From positions 1-12,405 of the forward strand of contig JAOPYW010000248.1 in NCBI GenBank assembly GCA_025964405.1: a stretch of 12,405 nucleotides of DNA, written 5' to 3'. Under the pieces are notes generated by a model. The model searched no databases. It worked only from the letters and a program-made list of their open reading frames with translations, and was not told where the DNA came from. The position numbers and the translations under genes are program-made. The DNA comes from Thermoleophilia bacterium. Its GTDB lineage: Bacteria > Actinomycetota > Thermoleophilia > Gaiellales > SKUG01. Of the stretch, positions 6,003 through 12,405 are shown in pieces. Numbering within the stretch: position 1 is the first letter of the stretch; the number at the start of each line of letters is the position of its first letter.

Positions 6003-6511
6003 TGGCCGTTCGTGACGTGGTGCGCTATCCCGATGAGCGCCTCAAGACCGAATGCGATCCGGTCGGCGGCTCCGGCCCCCTGCCGACCGCCGCGCGGGCG
6101 GTCGCCCAGGACCTGCTCGACACCATGGCGACCTTCCCGGGTTGCGTCGGCATCGCCGCGCCCCAGGTCGGCGAGCTGACCCGCATCGTGGTCATCGACG
6201 TGACCGGCCACAAGCGAGCAGTCAGCGACCACGGACGCCAGGTGCTCGTCGACCCGGTCGTGGTCGAACGCACCGGACGCGTGCAGATGCGCGAGGGCTG
6301 CCTCTCCATCCCCGACTTCACCGGCAACGTCACGCGAGCGGAGTCGATCGTCGTCGAGGCGCGCGACATCGACGGCGAACCGATCCGCCTCGCCTGTGAC
6401 GCCTACGAGGCGCGGGTCGTGCTGCACGAGCTCGACCACCTCGACGGCCTGCTCTTCCTCGACCGGGTCGCAAAGGCGAGCGACGTCTTCCCGCGGAAGA
6501 AGTACCAGTGA
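6002..6511 (+). CDS. def: peptide deformylase
   Basis: A 169-residue metal enzyme that removes the N-formyl group from new proteins in the cytoplasm. All three active-site motifs are present: GIAAPQ (50-55), EGCLS (98-102, Cys100 a metal ligand) and HELDH (142-146, with both His as ligands and Glu143 catalytic). Motif 1 normally reads GxGxAAPQ; here it is CVGIAAPQ, with Cys48 replacing the first Gly, a variant I believe occurs in one deformylase subgroup. Start: ATG at 6002 gives the usual beginning VRYPDERLKTECDPV; the frame continues upstream only as overlap with the ACT gene. Translation is probably coupled to the ACT gene by the one-base overlap and to the next gene by a four-base overlap (GTGA). 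No methionyl-tRNA formyltransferase gene lies beside it in this window. Confidence 0.93.
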   Translation: MAVRDVVRYPDERLKTECDPVGGSGPLPTAARAVAQDLLDTMATFPGCVGIAAPQVGELTRIVVIDVTGHKRAVSDHGRQVLVDPVVVERTGRVQMREGCLSIPDFTGNVTRAESIVVEARDIDGEPIRLACDAYEARVVLHELDHLDGLLFLDRVAKASDVFPRKKYQ

Positions 6512-7458
6512 ACGGGGGAGCGGCATCCGCGCCCGTGTCGCCGTTCGTGTCAGTCGCGGCCGCGGGCGACGACTCGCGCCCGGTGTTGGCGCACCTGTTC
6601 GGGGCCGACTACTCCGCGCGGGCGATCACGCCCCAGCGGTCCGACCTCGCGCCGAACGTGGTGCGTGCGGCGCTGCCGCGGTTCAGTCCCTACGACGCCC
6701 GGCACCGCACCGACCTGGCCGCGTGGCACGTGGTCGACCACGGCGACGCCGGGGCGATCCGCTCCTCCACGTGGGAGGAGGCGTTCGAGCTCATCGAGCG
6801 CCACGCCGCGGATGCGTTCGCGACCGATGCGTTCGTCGTCGGGCTCGGTGGTGACCACTCGGTGGCCTGGCCGATCGCATCGGCGGCGCTGGCCGCTGCG
6901 CGTCGGCGTTCAGGGAAGCCGACGGCCCGCCTCGGCATCCTCCAGCTCGACGTGCACCACGACGTGCGCGCGCTCGACCACGGCCCCTCGAACGGCACGC
7001 CCATGCGCGGCCTGCTCGAGGGGGAGCTGGTGCGGGGCAGCGACATCGCCCAGGTGGGCATCCACCCGTTCGCGAACCAACGCGCCGCGTCGGAGTACTG
7101 CGACGCGCAGGGCATCGTGCGCTACTCGCTCGACGACGTCGCCGAACGCGGAACCGATGCCATCGCACGCGCCGCGCTCCTCAGCCTCGACGGAGTCGAC
7201 GCGATCCACCTGACCGTCGACATCGACGTGCTCGATCGTGCGTTCGCCCCGGGCACGGCCGCTGCGTTGCCGGGCGGGCTCACGCCGCGCGAACTGCTGC
7301 ACCTCGTCGACGTCGTCTGCGCCGACCATCGCGTGGCGTCGATCGACGTGGTGGAATTCGATCCGGAGCGCGACGTTGCAAGCGTCACCGCATATGCTGC
7401 GGCGAACGTGGTGATGGTGGCGCTCGCCGCCGTCGCCCGCCGAACCGCCCCGAACTGA
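6508..7458 (+). CDS. ureohydrolase family protein (agmatinase/arginase/formimidoylglutamase fold)
   Basis: A 316-residue protein with the binuclear manganese site of the ureohydrolase family, which splits guanidino or formimidoyl groups from amine substrates. Ligand motifs: GGDHS (114-118, His117), LDVHHD (147-152, Asp148, His150, Asp152) and VDIDVLD (237-243, Asp238, Asp240), followed by FAPGTAAALPGG and a C-terminal IDVVEFDPERD (279-289) as in agmatinases. Substrate loop: SNGTPMRGLL (161-170) has Asn162 where agmatinase has the His of SHG, so the substrate may not be agmatine. The GTG start at 6508 overlaps the deformylase stop in GTGA, which supports it. About 60 residues precede the conserved core, containing AITPQRSDLAPNVVRAALPRF-type sequence. 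Precise substrate is not predictable. It is the third gene of the operon, 12 bases before the PgsA-like gene. Confidence 0.85.
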   Translation: MNGGAASAPVSPFVSVAAAGDDSRPVLAHLFGADYSARAITPQRSDLAPNVVRAALPRFSPYDARHRTDLAAWHVVDHGDAGAIRSSTWEEAFELIERHAADAFATDAFVVGLGGDHSVAWPIASAALAAARRRSGKPTARLGILQLDVHHDVRALDHGPSNGTPMRGLLEGELVRGSDIAQVGIHPFANQRAASEYCDAQGIVRYSLDDVAERGTDAIARAALLSLDGVDAIHLTVDIDVLDRAFAPGTAAALPGGLTPRELLHLVDVVCADHRVASIDVVEFDPERDVASVTAYAAANVVMVALAAVARRTAPN

Positions 7459-7470
7459 GCCCGTCGCCCC

Positions 7471-8052
7471 ATGCTGCACCGCATCACACCCAACATGATC
7501 ACGTTCACGCGGATCGCGTTGATCCCCGCGTTCGTGCCGCTGCTGCTCGTGCGCGACGACTATGACCTCGGTACGTGGATCGCCTTCGCGCTGTTCGCGC
7601 TGCTGAGCCTCACCGACGGCCTCGACGGTTACGTCGCGCGGTCGCGCAACAAGGTGACGCGCCTCGGTATCTTCCTCGACCCGCTCGCCGACAAGCTGCT
7701 CGTCACGGCGGCGCTCGTCACGCTCGTGCAGCTCGAGGAGATCAACGCGTGGGTCGTGGTGACCATCCTGAGCCGTGAGTTCGCGATCACCGGCCTCCGT
7801 GCGATCGCCGCCTCGGAGGGCGTCGTCATCGCTGCCGACTGGTCGGGCAAGATCAAGACCGTGCTGCAGATCGCGCTCGTGCTCGTGCTGATCGTGCCGA
7901 GCGCGCCCGACTGGCTCAGCGTGTCGCTGACGGTGCTGACCGTCGCCGTGACCGTCGGGTCGGGCGTCGAATACTTCTGGAAGGCCCGCGACCTGCTGCG
8001 CGACGGTGGGCCGAACGCCGCGGGGGCCAGCGACCCCGTGCGGCCATCCTGA
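7471..8052 (+). CDS. pgsA: CDP-diacylglycerol-glycerol-3-phosphate 3-phosphatidyltransferase (PgsA type)
   Basis: A 193-residue integral membrane enzyme of the CDP-alcohol phosphatidyltransferase family. The family signature D-x2-D-G-x2-A-R-x8-G-x3-D-x3-D is complete at about residues 49-74 (DGLDGYVAR, then GIFLDPLAD). The N-terminus TPNMITFTRIALIP is the usual PgsA opening. Hydrophobic segments at about 20-45, 76-90, 92-100, 125-145 and 148-165 fit the family's six-helix fold. The likely product is phosphatidylglycerol phosphate, a precursor of phosphatidylglycerol and cardiolipin; another CDP-alcohol acceptor cannot be excluded from sequence alone. The ATG at 7471 has no clear ribosome binding site and lies 12 bases after the ureohydrolase stop, so coupling with that gene is likely. 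A polar tail of about 20 residues ends the protein. Confidence 0.85.
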   Translation: MLHRITPNMITFTRIALIPAFVPLLLVRDDYDLGTWIAFALFALLSLTDGLDGYVARSRNKVTRLGIFLDPLADKLLVTAALVTLVQLEEINAWVVVTILSREFAITGLRAIAASEGVVIAADWSGKIKTVLQIALVLVLIVPSAPDWLSVSLTVLTVAVTVGSGVEYFWKARDLLRDGGPNAAGASDPVRPS

Positions 8053-8097
8053 CTGCCGACTCTGGCCGCAGGTGAGCGGTGACCCGAATCGTTCGGG
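8041..8097 (+). terminator. possible weak terminator after the pgsA operon
   Basis: Two small inverted repeats lie at the end of pgsA: CGGCCA (8041-8046) with TGGCCG (8063-8068), which spans the stop codon, and CCCGAA (8083-8088) with TTCGGG (8092-8097) around TCG. Neither has a T-run. They could attenuate readthrough into the next gene, but the stems are short. Confidence 0.25.
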
Positions 8098-8118
8098 GCT
8101 GCGGGGCGAGGATGAGGC

Positions 8119-9561
8119 ATGCCTAGTGCTCCGCTCTTCTACCAACCGATCGTGATGGCCCGCGTCGCAATGACGAAGCTGGGCGAGTCGACCGTCGCCA
8201 AGGTCTACGACGACCAGGTCAACTTCAAGCTCACGCAGAACGAGACCGGCTACGCGGTCGAGGCGGCGAGCGCCGGCGCCAAGAGCCTGATGGAGGGCCC
8301 GAGCGGACCGAAGTTCCAGGCGTACGTCGACGGCATCGCGAAGCTGCAGGCGACCCAGCCGGGGTCGCAGGCGCTCAAGGGGTTCCAGATCGCGATCGGC
8401 AAGGAGGACGGCTGGGCCGCGAACCGCGTCATGAGCGCGATCGCCAACCACCCCGACCTGCTCGACACCGCGAGTCCCGACCAGGCGGCGAAGGTCGCCG
8501 AGGGCCTCGTCGAATCGGCTCGCAAGGAGTACGCGACGCATCCCGGCATGATCGCCAGCGGTGGCACCATTGAGGCCTCCGACGGCATGGTCGACGTGCT
8601 CCAGAAGCACATCTTCTCCGACGAGCCGATGACTCCCGAGGATGCGACCTCGCTCGCCACGCAGACCAGCTTCGCACTCCAGCAGAACGTGACCCCGCTG
8701 CCGCCCGACACCACCTCGAAGGCGCAGTGGATCGAAGACGCGACCGACAACCTGCTCGCGCTCTGGCCGGGTGCCACGGCGCGCACCGTCGCCGCGCTCG
8801 GCATCAAGACGAGCGGTGACGAGAAGTCGCTCGAGCAGGCAGCCGACGCCTTCCGCGACTCGTACTTCAAGAATGACCCGACCGCCGATTCCTCCAAGTC
8901 GATGGCGGCACTGCTCAACGCGGCCGGCATGGATCCGACGTCGAAGACGACCTACGACGCCGCCTTCCAGGTGCTGCAGGGCGGCCCGATCGAATCGGTG
9001 CCCGGCTCGATCGCCGCCGCGCTCGTCGGTGCCTTCAAGCTCGACCCGGCAGAGACACCCGCCGTCGCCGGTCGCATCGTCGAGACGAACGGCACGCCCG
9101 GAAACGTCTCGGGCCTGCTCACCGAGCTGGCGGCGAAGGGCAAGGCGCCCGCGCCGACGCCCGAGGATCCGACTCCCGGACCGGCTCCCGACCCGATGCC
9201 CGGCCCCGAGCCGGATCCGGTTCCCGCTCCCGACCCGGTTCCCGCGCCCGATCCGGCCCCGAAGCCCGATCCCGCCCCGACGCCTGATCCGGCCCCGACG
9301 CCTGATCCGGCCCCGACACCCGATCCGGTTCCGTCCGATCCCGATCCGAAGAACCCGACCCCGAACGATCCGGGCCCGGCTCCGGGCACGCCGAAGCCCC
9401 CCACCGACCCGGCCCCGACCGACCCGGCTCCCAAGGATCCGGCGCCGACCGACCCCGCGCCCACCGATCCGGCTCCTACGGATCCCGCGCCGACACCCGC
9501 TCCTCCGACAGGTCCGACGCCGCCCGGTGGAACACCTGACGGTTCGAGCAACGACGCGTGA
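8119..9561 (+). CDS. unrecognised protein with helical N-terminal region and long PDP-repeat tail
   Basis: A 480-residue protein that I cannot assign to a family. Residues 1-343 look like a soluble, mostly helical region: no signal peptide, no membrane segment, many Ala, Gln and charged residues. Recurring local patterns such as VAEGLVESARKEY, AAQ/ALQQN, SMAALLNAAGMDP and SIAAALVGAF suggest several small helical units. Residues 344-480 are a low-complexity tail of Pro, Asp, Ala and Thr, first as six-residue APDPxP/APTPDP units, then five-residue TDPAP units, ending in GTPDGSSNDA. The protein has no cysteine. The ATG at 8119 is supported by GAGGA six to seven bases upstream. It lies 66 bases after pgsA and 55 bases before a secreted protease gene. 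Pro-rich tails of this kind often act as spacers, but location in the cell is unclear. Confidence 0.75.
   Translation: MPSAPLFYQPIVMARVAMTKLGESTVAKVYDDQVNFKLTQNETGYAVEAASAGAKSLMEGPSGPKFQAYVDGIAKLQATQPGSQALKGFQIAIGKEDGWAANRVMSAIANHPDLLDTASPDQAAKVAEGLVESARKEYATHPGMIASGGTIEASDGMVDVLQKHIFSDEPMTPEDATSLATQTSFALQQNVTPLPPDTTSKAQWIEDATDNLLALWPGATARTVAALGIKTSGDEKSLEQAADAFRDSYFKNDPTADSSKSMAALLNAAGMDPTSKTTYDAAFQVLQGGPIESVPGSIAAALVGAFKLDPAETPAVAGRIVETNGTPGNVSGLLTELAAKGKAPAPTPEDPTPGPAPDPMPGPEPDPVPAPDPVPAPDPAPKPDPAPTPDPAPTPDPAPTPDPVPSDPDPKNPTPNDPGPAPGTPKPPTDPAPTDPAPKDPAPTDPAPTDPAPTDPAPTPAPPTGPTPPGGTPDGSSNDA
9148..9558 (+). repeat. degenerate Pro-Asp-Pro coding repeats, including an 18-base tandem
   Basis: The tail of the preceding gene is built from degenerate 18- and 15-base units. 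CCCCGACGCCTGATCCGG occurs exactly twice in tandem (9275-9292 and 9293-9310), with a third copy at 9311-9328 differing at two bases. Units are in frame multiples, so gain or loss of copies would change tail length without frameshift. Confidence 0.75.
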
Positions 9562-9604
9562 TCCCCTAGCGCGCGGATGGATACGGCGGGATCGCGACGT
9601 CCAC

Positions 9605-9616
9605 TACGATCTGCGG
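9605..9616 (+). promoter_or_regulatory. possible -10 element for a leaderless protease transcript
   Basis: TACGAT (9605-9610) fits the actinobacterial -10 pattern TAnnnT and lies six bases before the ATG at 9617. There is no convincing ribosome binding site in that gap. Both facts suggest that transcription could begin at or next to the A of the start codon. The -35 position has no clear match. Confidence 0.35.
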
Positions 9617-10969
9617 ATGCGTTCCTCCGGCACCACCCGACTCCTCACCGGTACCCTCCTCCTGATCGCGCTCGTGTGCGCGCTGCCCGCCAACGCGGCC
9701 GCTGCGGCGACGCCGTGGAAGATCGCGCTCCCGGCCGCCCAGCCGGGCAGTGTCCTTGCCCCGGGGGGCCGCGACGTCGATCGCCTGCCCGCTGTCTCCT
9801 GTGATCCGGCGGCGCCGCTGCGCTACTACACGATCTCGCCCGCCGACTACCCGACTCCCGACGCCGTGGTCGGCTACCCCGACCAGCCCGCAGGTACGGT
9901 CCCGGCCGGTCAGGTGGTCGAGACCGGCACCGTCGGCACGAGCTTCATCCAGATCCGACGCTACGCCAACGGAGACATCTACACGGCGCCCGTGGGCACC
10001 GTCTGTCAGGCCCGGTGGGTCGCCTCCAAGGCTGCGCGTGCCGCCGCGACGCGCGCCATCCCGCAGATCCAGGTGATCGGTCGCATCAGCTCCTCGACGC
10101 GCACCGTGCTCCGTCGCATCTCGCAGATCCCCGCCGCGCCGCGTCGCGCCTTCGACGCCTACGGTTCGCTCGGCGTGTTGCAGAACGTCGCGCCGCTCCC
10201 CTCGATCCAGGGGTGGGAGTACCTCAAGGGGAGCTGCTCGCTCGCGTCTGAGACCTCGCAGCGCAGCTGTGCGTCACTGCCGGGGCTCGGTGGCACCGGC
10301 TTCGGGGTTCCCGGCTTCATCGGCATGCCCGCGCGCGACTCCTACTCCAGCTTCGGCGGCGTGTCGTTCCACGAGTTCGGTCACGCGATCGACGACACCG
10401 CGCCCGGCGCCGAGGTGCTCAACCTCTATTCCACGACGGCCGCCTGGAAGGGGGGCCCGTTCCGCGAGGTGAAGCGCTGCTGGACCTCGAGCTACGAACG
10501 CTCCAACCCCGGCGAGTGGTTCGCGGAGTCGTTCGCGATCCGCTACGGCTCCACCTCCAAGTCGCTGTGGCTCAAGCGCCACTGCCCCGTGACGTGGAAG
10601 TACCACACCGCCACCTTCGGTCAGGGCACCTTCGATTCCACGATCCCCAGCGGTCCCACGCTTCCGGGGGAGCTGCGCACCGTTCGGTTGGTTCCGAAGG
10701 TCGCGACCGGCGCCCGTCGGGTGCTCGCGGTGCGGGCCACCCTGAGCGCGCGACCCGCGGCCGGCAGCCGCGTCACCGCCACCGCCACGTACCGCGGTCG
10801 GCTCGTCGCCAAGCGGGCCTGGCGCACCGGCAGCGCCATCTCGCAGGCCCGGCTCGTGGCGCGCGGCGTGCCCGCTGGCGCGATGGTGCGTGTCTGCGTC
10901 AAGGCCGGCCCGGTCGGTCGCGGCGTCGCGCCGATTCCGTCCTGGTGCGCACTCGCCCGGGTGAAGTGA
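9617..10969 (+). CDS. secreted zinc metalloprotease with anthrax lethal-factor-like catalytic domain
   Basis: A 450-residue secreted protein. Signal peptide: Arg at 2 and 8, core LLTGTLLLIALVCALPA, likely cleavage near residue 28 (ANA-AA). An N-terminal region (30-130) and a linker lead to a metalloprotease domain at about 145-345. It carries HEFGH (252-256) followed by AIDD, then a downstream SYERSNPGEWFAESF (292-306). In anthrax lethal factor the zinc site is HEFGH plus Glu735 in EFFAE, with catalytic Tyr728 seven residues before that Glu. Here Glu300 and Tyr293 have the same spacing, which supports the ATLF-like (M34-type) gluzincin group. A beta-rich C-terminal domain follows (about 350-450). 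The mature protein has eight cysteines (62, 130, 207, 218, 288, 323, 427, 444), so four disulfides are possible. The ATG at 9617 gives a clean signal peptide. Substrate is unknown; a toxin role is not implied. Confidence 0.8.
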   Translation: MRSSGTTRLLTGTLLLIALVCALPANAAAAATPWKIALPAAQPGSVLAPGGRDVDRLPAVSCDPAAPLRYYTISPADYPTPDAVVGYPDQPAGTVPAGQVVETGTVGTSFIQIRRYANGDIYTAPVGTVCQARWVASKAARAAATRAIPQIQVIGRISSSTRTVLRRISQIPAAPRRAFDAYGSLGVLQNVAPLPSIQGWEYLKGSCSLASETSQRSCASLPGLGGTGFGVPGFIGMPARDSYSSFGGVSFHEFGHAIDDTAPGAEVLNLYSTTAAWKGGPFREVKRCWTSSYERSNPGEWFAESFAIRYGSTSKSLWLKRHCPVTWKYHTATFGQGTFDSTIPSGPTLPGELRTVRLVPKVATGARRVLAVRATLSARPAAGSRVTATATYRGRLVAKRAWRTGSAISQARLVARGVPAGAMVRVCVKAGPVGRGVAPIPSWCALARVK

Positions 10970-10995
10970 TTCCCGACCGGCCTCGACGCGTCACG

Positions 10996-12405
10996 TCAGT
11001 GCGCGAGCGCCGGCGCGGCGTTCGGGTCGGCCATCGGATCGAACACCGGCTTGCCACCCGGCAGCAGCAACCAGCTGACGACCATGCCGAACGCGAAGAA
11101 CCCGGCCGACCACCAGAACGCGGTGGTGTAGCCGTGCAGCGTCGCGAGCGTCTGCGCGGTCGCCGAGCTGCCGTGCCCGGCGGCGTAGTCGGTGACCGCC
11201 GTGGCCGCGAAGGTCGAGAGCAGCGCCGTGCCGAACGAGCCGCCGACCTGCTGCCCGACGTTCACCATCGCCGAGGCGACGCCCGCGTCTTCGTTCGCGA
11301 CCCCAGCCGTGGCGATGTTGAGCGCCGGAGCGAACACCATGCCGAGTCCGGCTCCCATGACCACGAGGCCCGGCACGATCGCCGTCAGGTAGGAGGAGTC
11401 GACCTCGAGCCGCGTGAGGATGAGCATGCCGATCGCCGCGACCGCCATGCCGGGAGCGATCAGGTTGCGGGCACCCATGCGCGGGAAGAGCACCGACGTC
11501 GCCACCGTCGCGAACGTGATGACCGTCGCGATCATCGGCAGGAAGGCGAAGCCCGTCTTGAGCGGCGAGTAGCCGAGCATCTGCTGCATGTAGTAGGTCA
11601 GGAACAGGAAGACCCCGAACATGCCGGCGCCGACGATGCCGATCGCCAGGTAGGCGCCGCCGCGGCTGCGATCGAGGATGACGCGCATCGGCAGGAGCGG
11701 ATGCGCCGTGCGGGTCTGGATGACCACGAAGGCCACGAGCAGCACGACGGCAGCGGTGAGGAAGCCGATGGTGCCGCCGGCTCCCCAGCCGTCCTGCTCG
11801 GCGAGCGTCACGCCGTAGACCAGTGCGAACAGGCCGGCGCTCGCGGCGATCGTGCCGGGGATGTCGAGCCGGGGCTTGTCGGGGTGCGGCGCATGCTTGA
11901 CGAAGGCGAGCACGCCGAGCACGGCCGGCACCGCGAGCACGATGTTGACGTACATGCACCAGCGCCACGAGAGGTACTCCGTCAGCACGCCACCGAGCAT
12001 GAGCCCGATCGCGCCGCCGGTGCCACCGATCGCGCCGTAGATGCCGAACGCCTTGTTGCGCTCGCTCGGGTTCGTGAAGGTGGTCGACAGGAGCGAGAGC
12101 CCGGCCGGAGCGAGCAGCGCGCCGAACAGGCCCTGCGCCGCGCGGGCGATGACGAGCACCTCGAAGTTACCGGCGGCGCCACCGACGGCGGAGGCGACGC
12201 CGAAGCCGGCGAGGCCGACCAGGAACACCCATTTGCGACCGAACAGGTCACCGATGCGCCCGCCGAGCAGGAGCAGCGAGCCGAAGGCGAGGGCGTAGGC
12301 GGTGATGATCCACTGGCGCGAATCGTCGGAGAACCCGAGGTCGCGCTGCGCGGTCGGGAGCGCGATGTTCACGATCGTCGCGTCGAGGATCACCATCAGC
12401 TGCGC
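10996..12405 (-). CDS. DHA2-family MFS drug efflux transporter (N-terminus outside window)
   Basis: At least 469 residues of a membrane transporter of the EmrB/QacA type (14-helix drug:proton antiporters). The reading frame is still open at the window edge (AQLMVILDATIVN), and the family normally has 15-30 residues before this point, so the start lies beyond 12405; the ATG at 12394-12396 is probably internal. Fourteen hydrophobic segments can be counted. Family marks: the first-helix LDATIVNIALP, motif A GGRIGDLFGRK in loop 2-3, and the helix-5 region GGAIGLMLGGVLTEYLSWRW, where the usual GPxxGG of motif C reads GLMLGG. The C-terminus is a short polar tail ending PNAAPALAH. The gene converges on the protease gene with a 26-base gap in which I see no terminator. 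Substrates cannot be predicted; a regulator gene may lie beyond the window. Confidence 0.92.
   Translation of the reverse strand, partial: AQLMVILDATIVNIALPTAQRDLGFSDDSRQWIITAYALAFGSLLLLGGRIGDLFGRKWVFLVGLAGFGVASAVGGAAGNFEVLVIARAAQGLFGALLAPAGLSLLSTTFTNPSERNKAFGIYGAIGGTGGAIGLMLGGVLTEYLSWRWCMYVNIVLAVPAVLGVLAFVKHAPHPDKPRLDIPGTIAASAGLFALVYGVTLAEQDGWGAGGTIGFLTAAVVLLVAFVVIQTRTAHPLLPMRVILDRSRGGAYLAIGIVGAGMFGVFLFLTYYMQQMLGYSPLKTGFAFLPMIATVITFATVATSVLFPRMGARNLIAPGMAVAAIGMLILTRLEVDSSYLTAIVPGLVVMGAGLGMVFAPALNIATAGVANEDAGVASAMVNVGQQVGGSFGTALLSTFAATAVTDYAAGHGSSATAQTLATLHGYTTAFWWSAGFFAFGMVVSWLLLPGGKPVFDPMADPNAAPALAH

Noticed and set aside
6910..8610. Reverse open frame of 566 codons across the operon and the next gene
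   Set aside because: It crosses three well-supported forward genes and reads as low-complexity His/Arg/Glu/Asp sequence typical of a complementary frame.
8952..9551. Reverse-strand glycine-rich frame of repeated GAGSVGAGS units
   Set aside because: It is the exact mirror of the forward Pro-Asp-Pro tail, whose upstream domain and ribosome binding site are on the forward strand.
9148..9558. CRISPR-like or satellite array
   Set aside because: The repeats are degenerate, in frame and without spacers, and encode a continuous Pro-rich tail.
8771..9616. Upstream extension of the protease frame
   Set aside because: This part is the shifted-frame reading of the Pro-rich gene, dominated by Arg and Pro; the signal peptide begins at 9617.

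Overview
This window is high-GC bacterial DNA with tightly packed genes, GTG as well as ATG starts, Shine-Dalgarno sites, overlapping stop/start codons and secreted proteins with classical signal peptides. Codon use and protein style point to Actinomycetota. The delta-60 repeat protein and the peptide deformylase variant would suit an environmental lineage such as Thermoleophilia, but this placement is a guess and no phylogenetic marker is present. I see no CRISPR array, rRNA, tRNA, transposase or phage gene.

Layout. Positions 1-61 hold the last 19 codons of a forward gene, whose stop abuts the stop of a small reverse-strand membrane protein (62-361). Next, on the reverse strand, is an exported 5'-nucleotidase/metallophosphatase of the UshA type (493-2235). 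A 451-base gene-free stretch (2236-2686) follows. It holds a non-coding palindromic element with imperfect 54-base terminal inverted repeats (2337-2531) and the probable leader of a forward Fe/Mn superoxide dismutase (2687-3328). A strong UUCG-capped hairpin (3359-3384) lies between that gene and a convergent reverse-strand gene for an exported seven-repeat delta-60 (beta-propeller-like) protein (3407-5311).

A divergent promoter region (5312-5480) leads into a compact forward operon: a double-ACT regulator-like protein, peptide deformylase, a ureohydrolase (agmatinase/arginase fold) and a CDP-alcohol phosphatidyltransferase of the PgsA type (5481-8052). The first three genes overlap by 1 and 4 bases. 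Then come an unrecognised cysteine-free protein with a long Pro-Asp-Pro repeat tail (8119-9561) and a secreted zinc metalloprotease whose active-site region closely resembles that of anthrax lethal factor (9617-10969). The window ends inside a reverse-strand DHA2-type drug efflux transporter (10996-12405).

How the genes work together. The operon joins housekeeping functions: N-terminal protein maturation, amine or guanidine hydrolysis, phospholipid synthesis and a small-molecule-sensing ACT protein. The other genes mostly concern the cell envelope and outside: phosphate or nucleoside scavenging, oxidative-stress defence, a repeat-rich secreted protein, a secreted protease and drug export. I see no single defence or mobile system. 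The most unusual items are the lethal-factor-like protease, the delta-60 protein with one cysteine pair in nearly every repeat, and the palindromic intergenic element.
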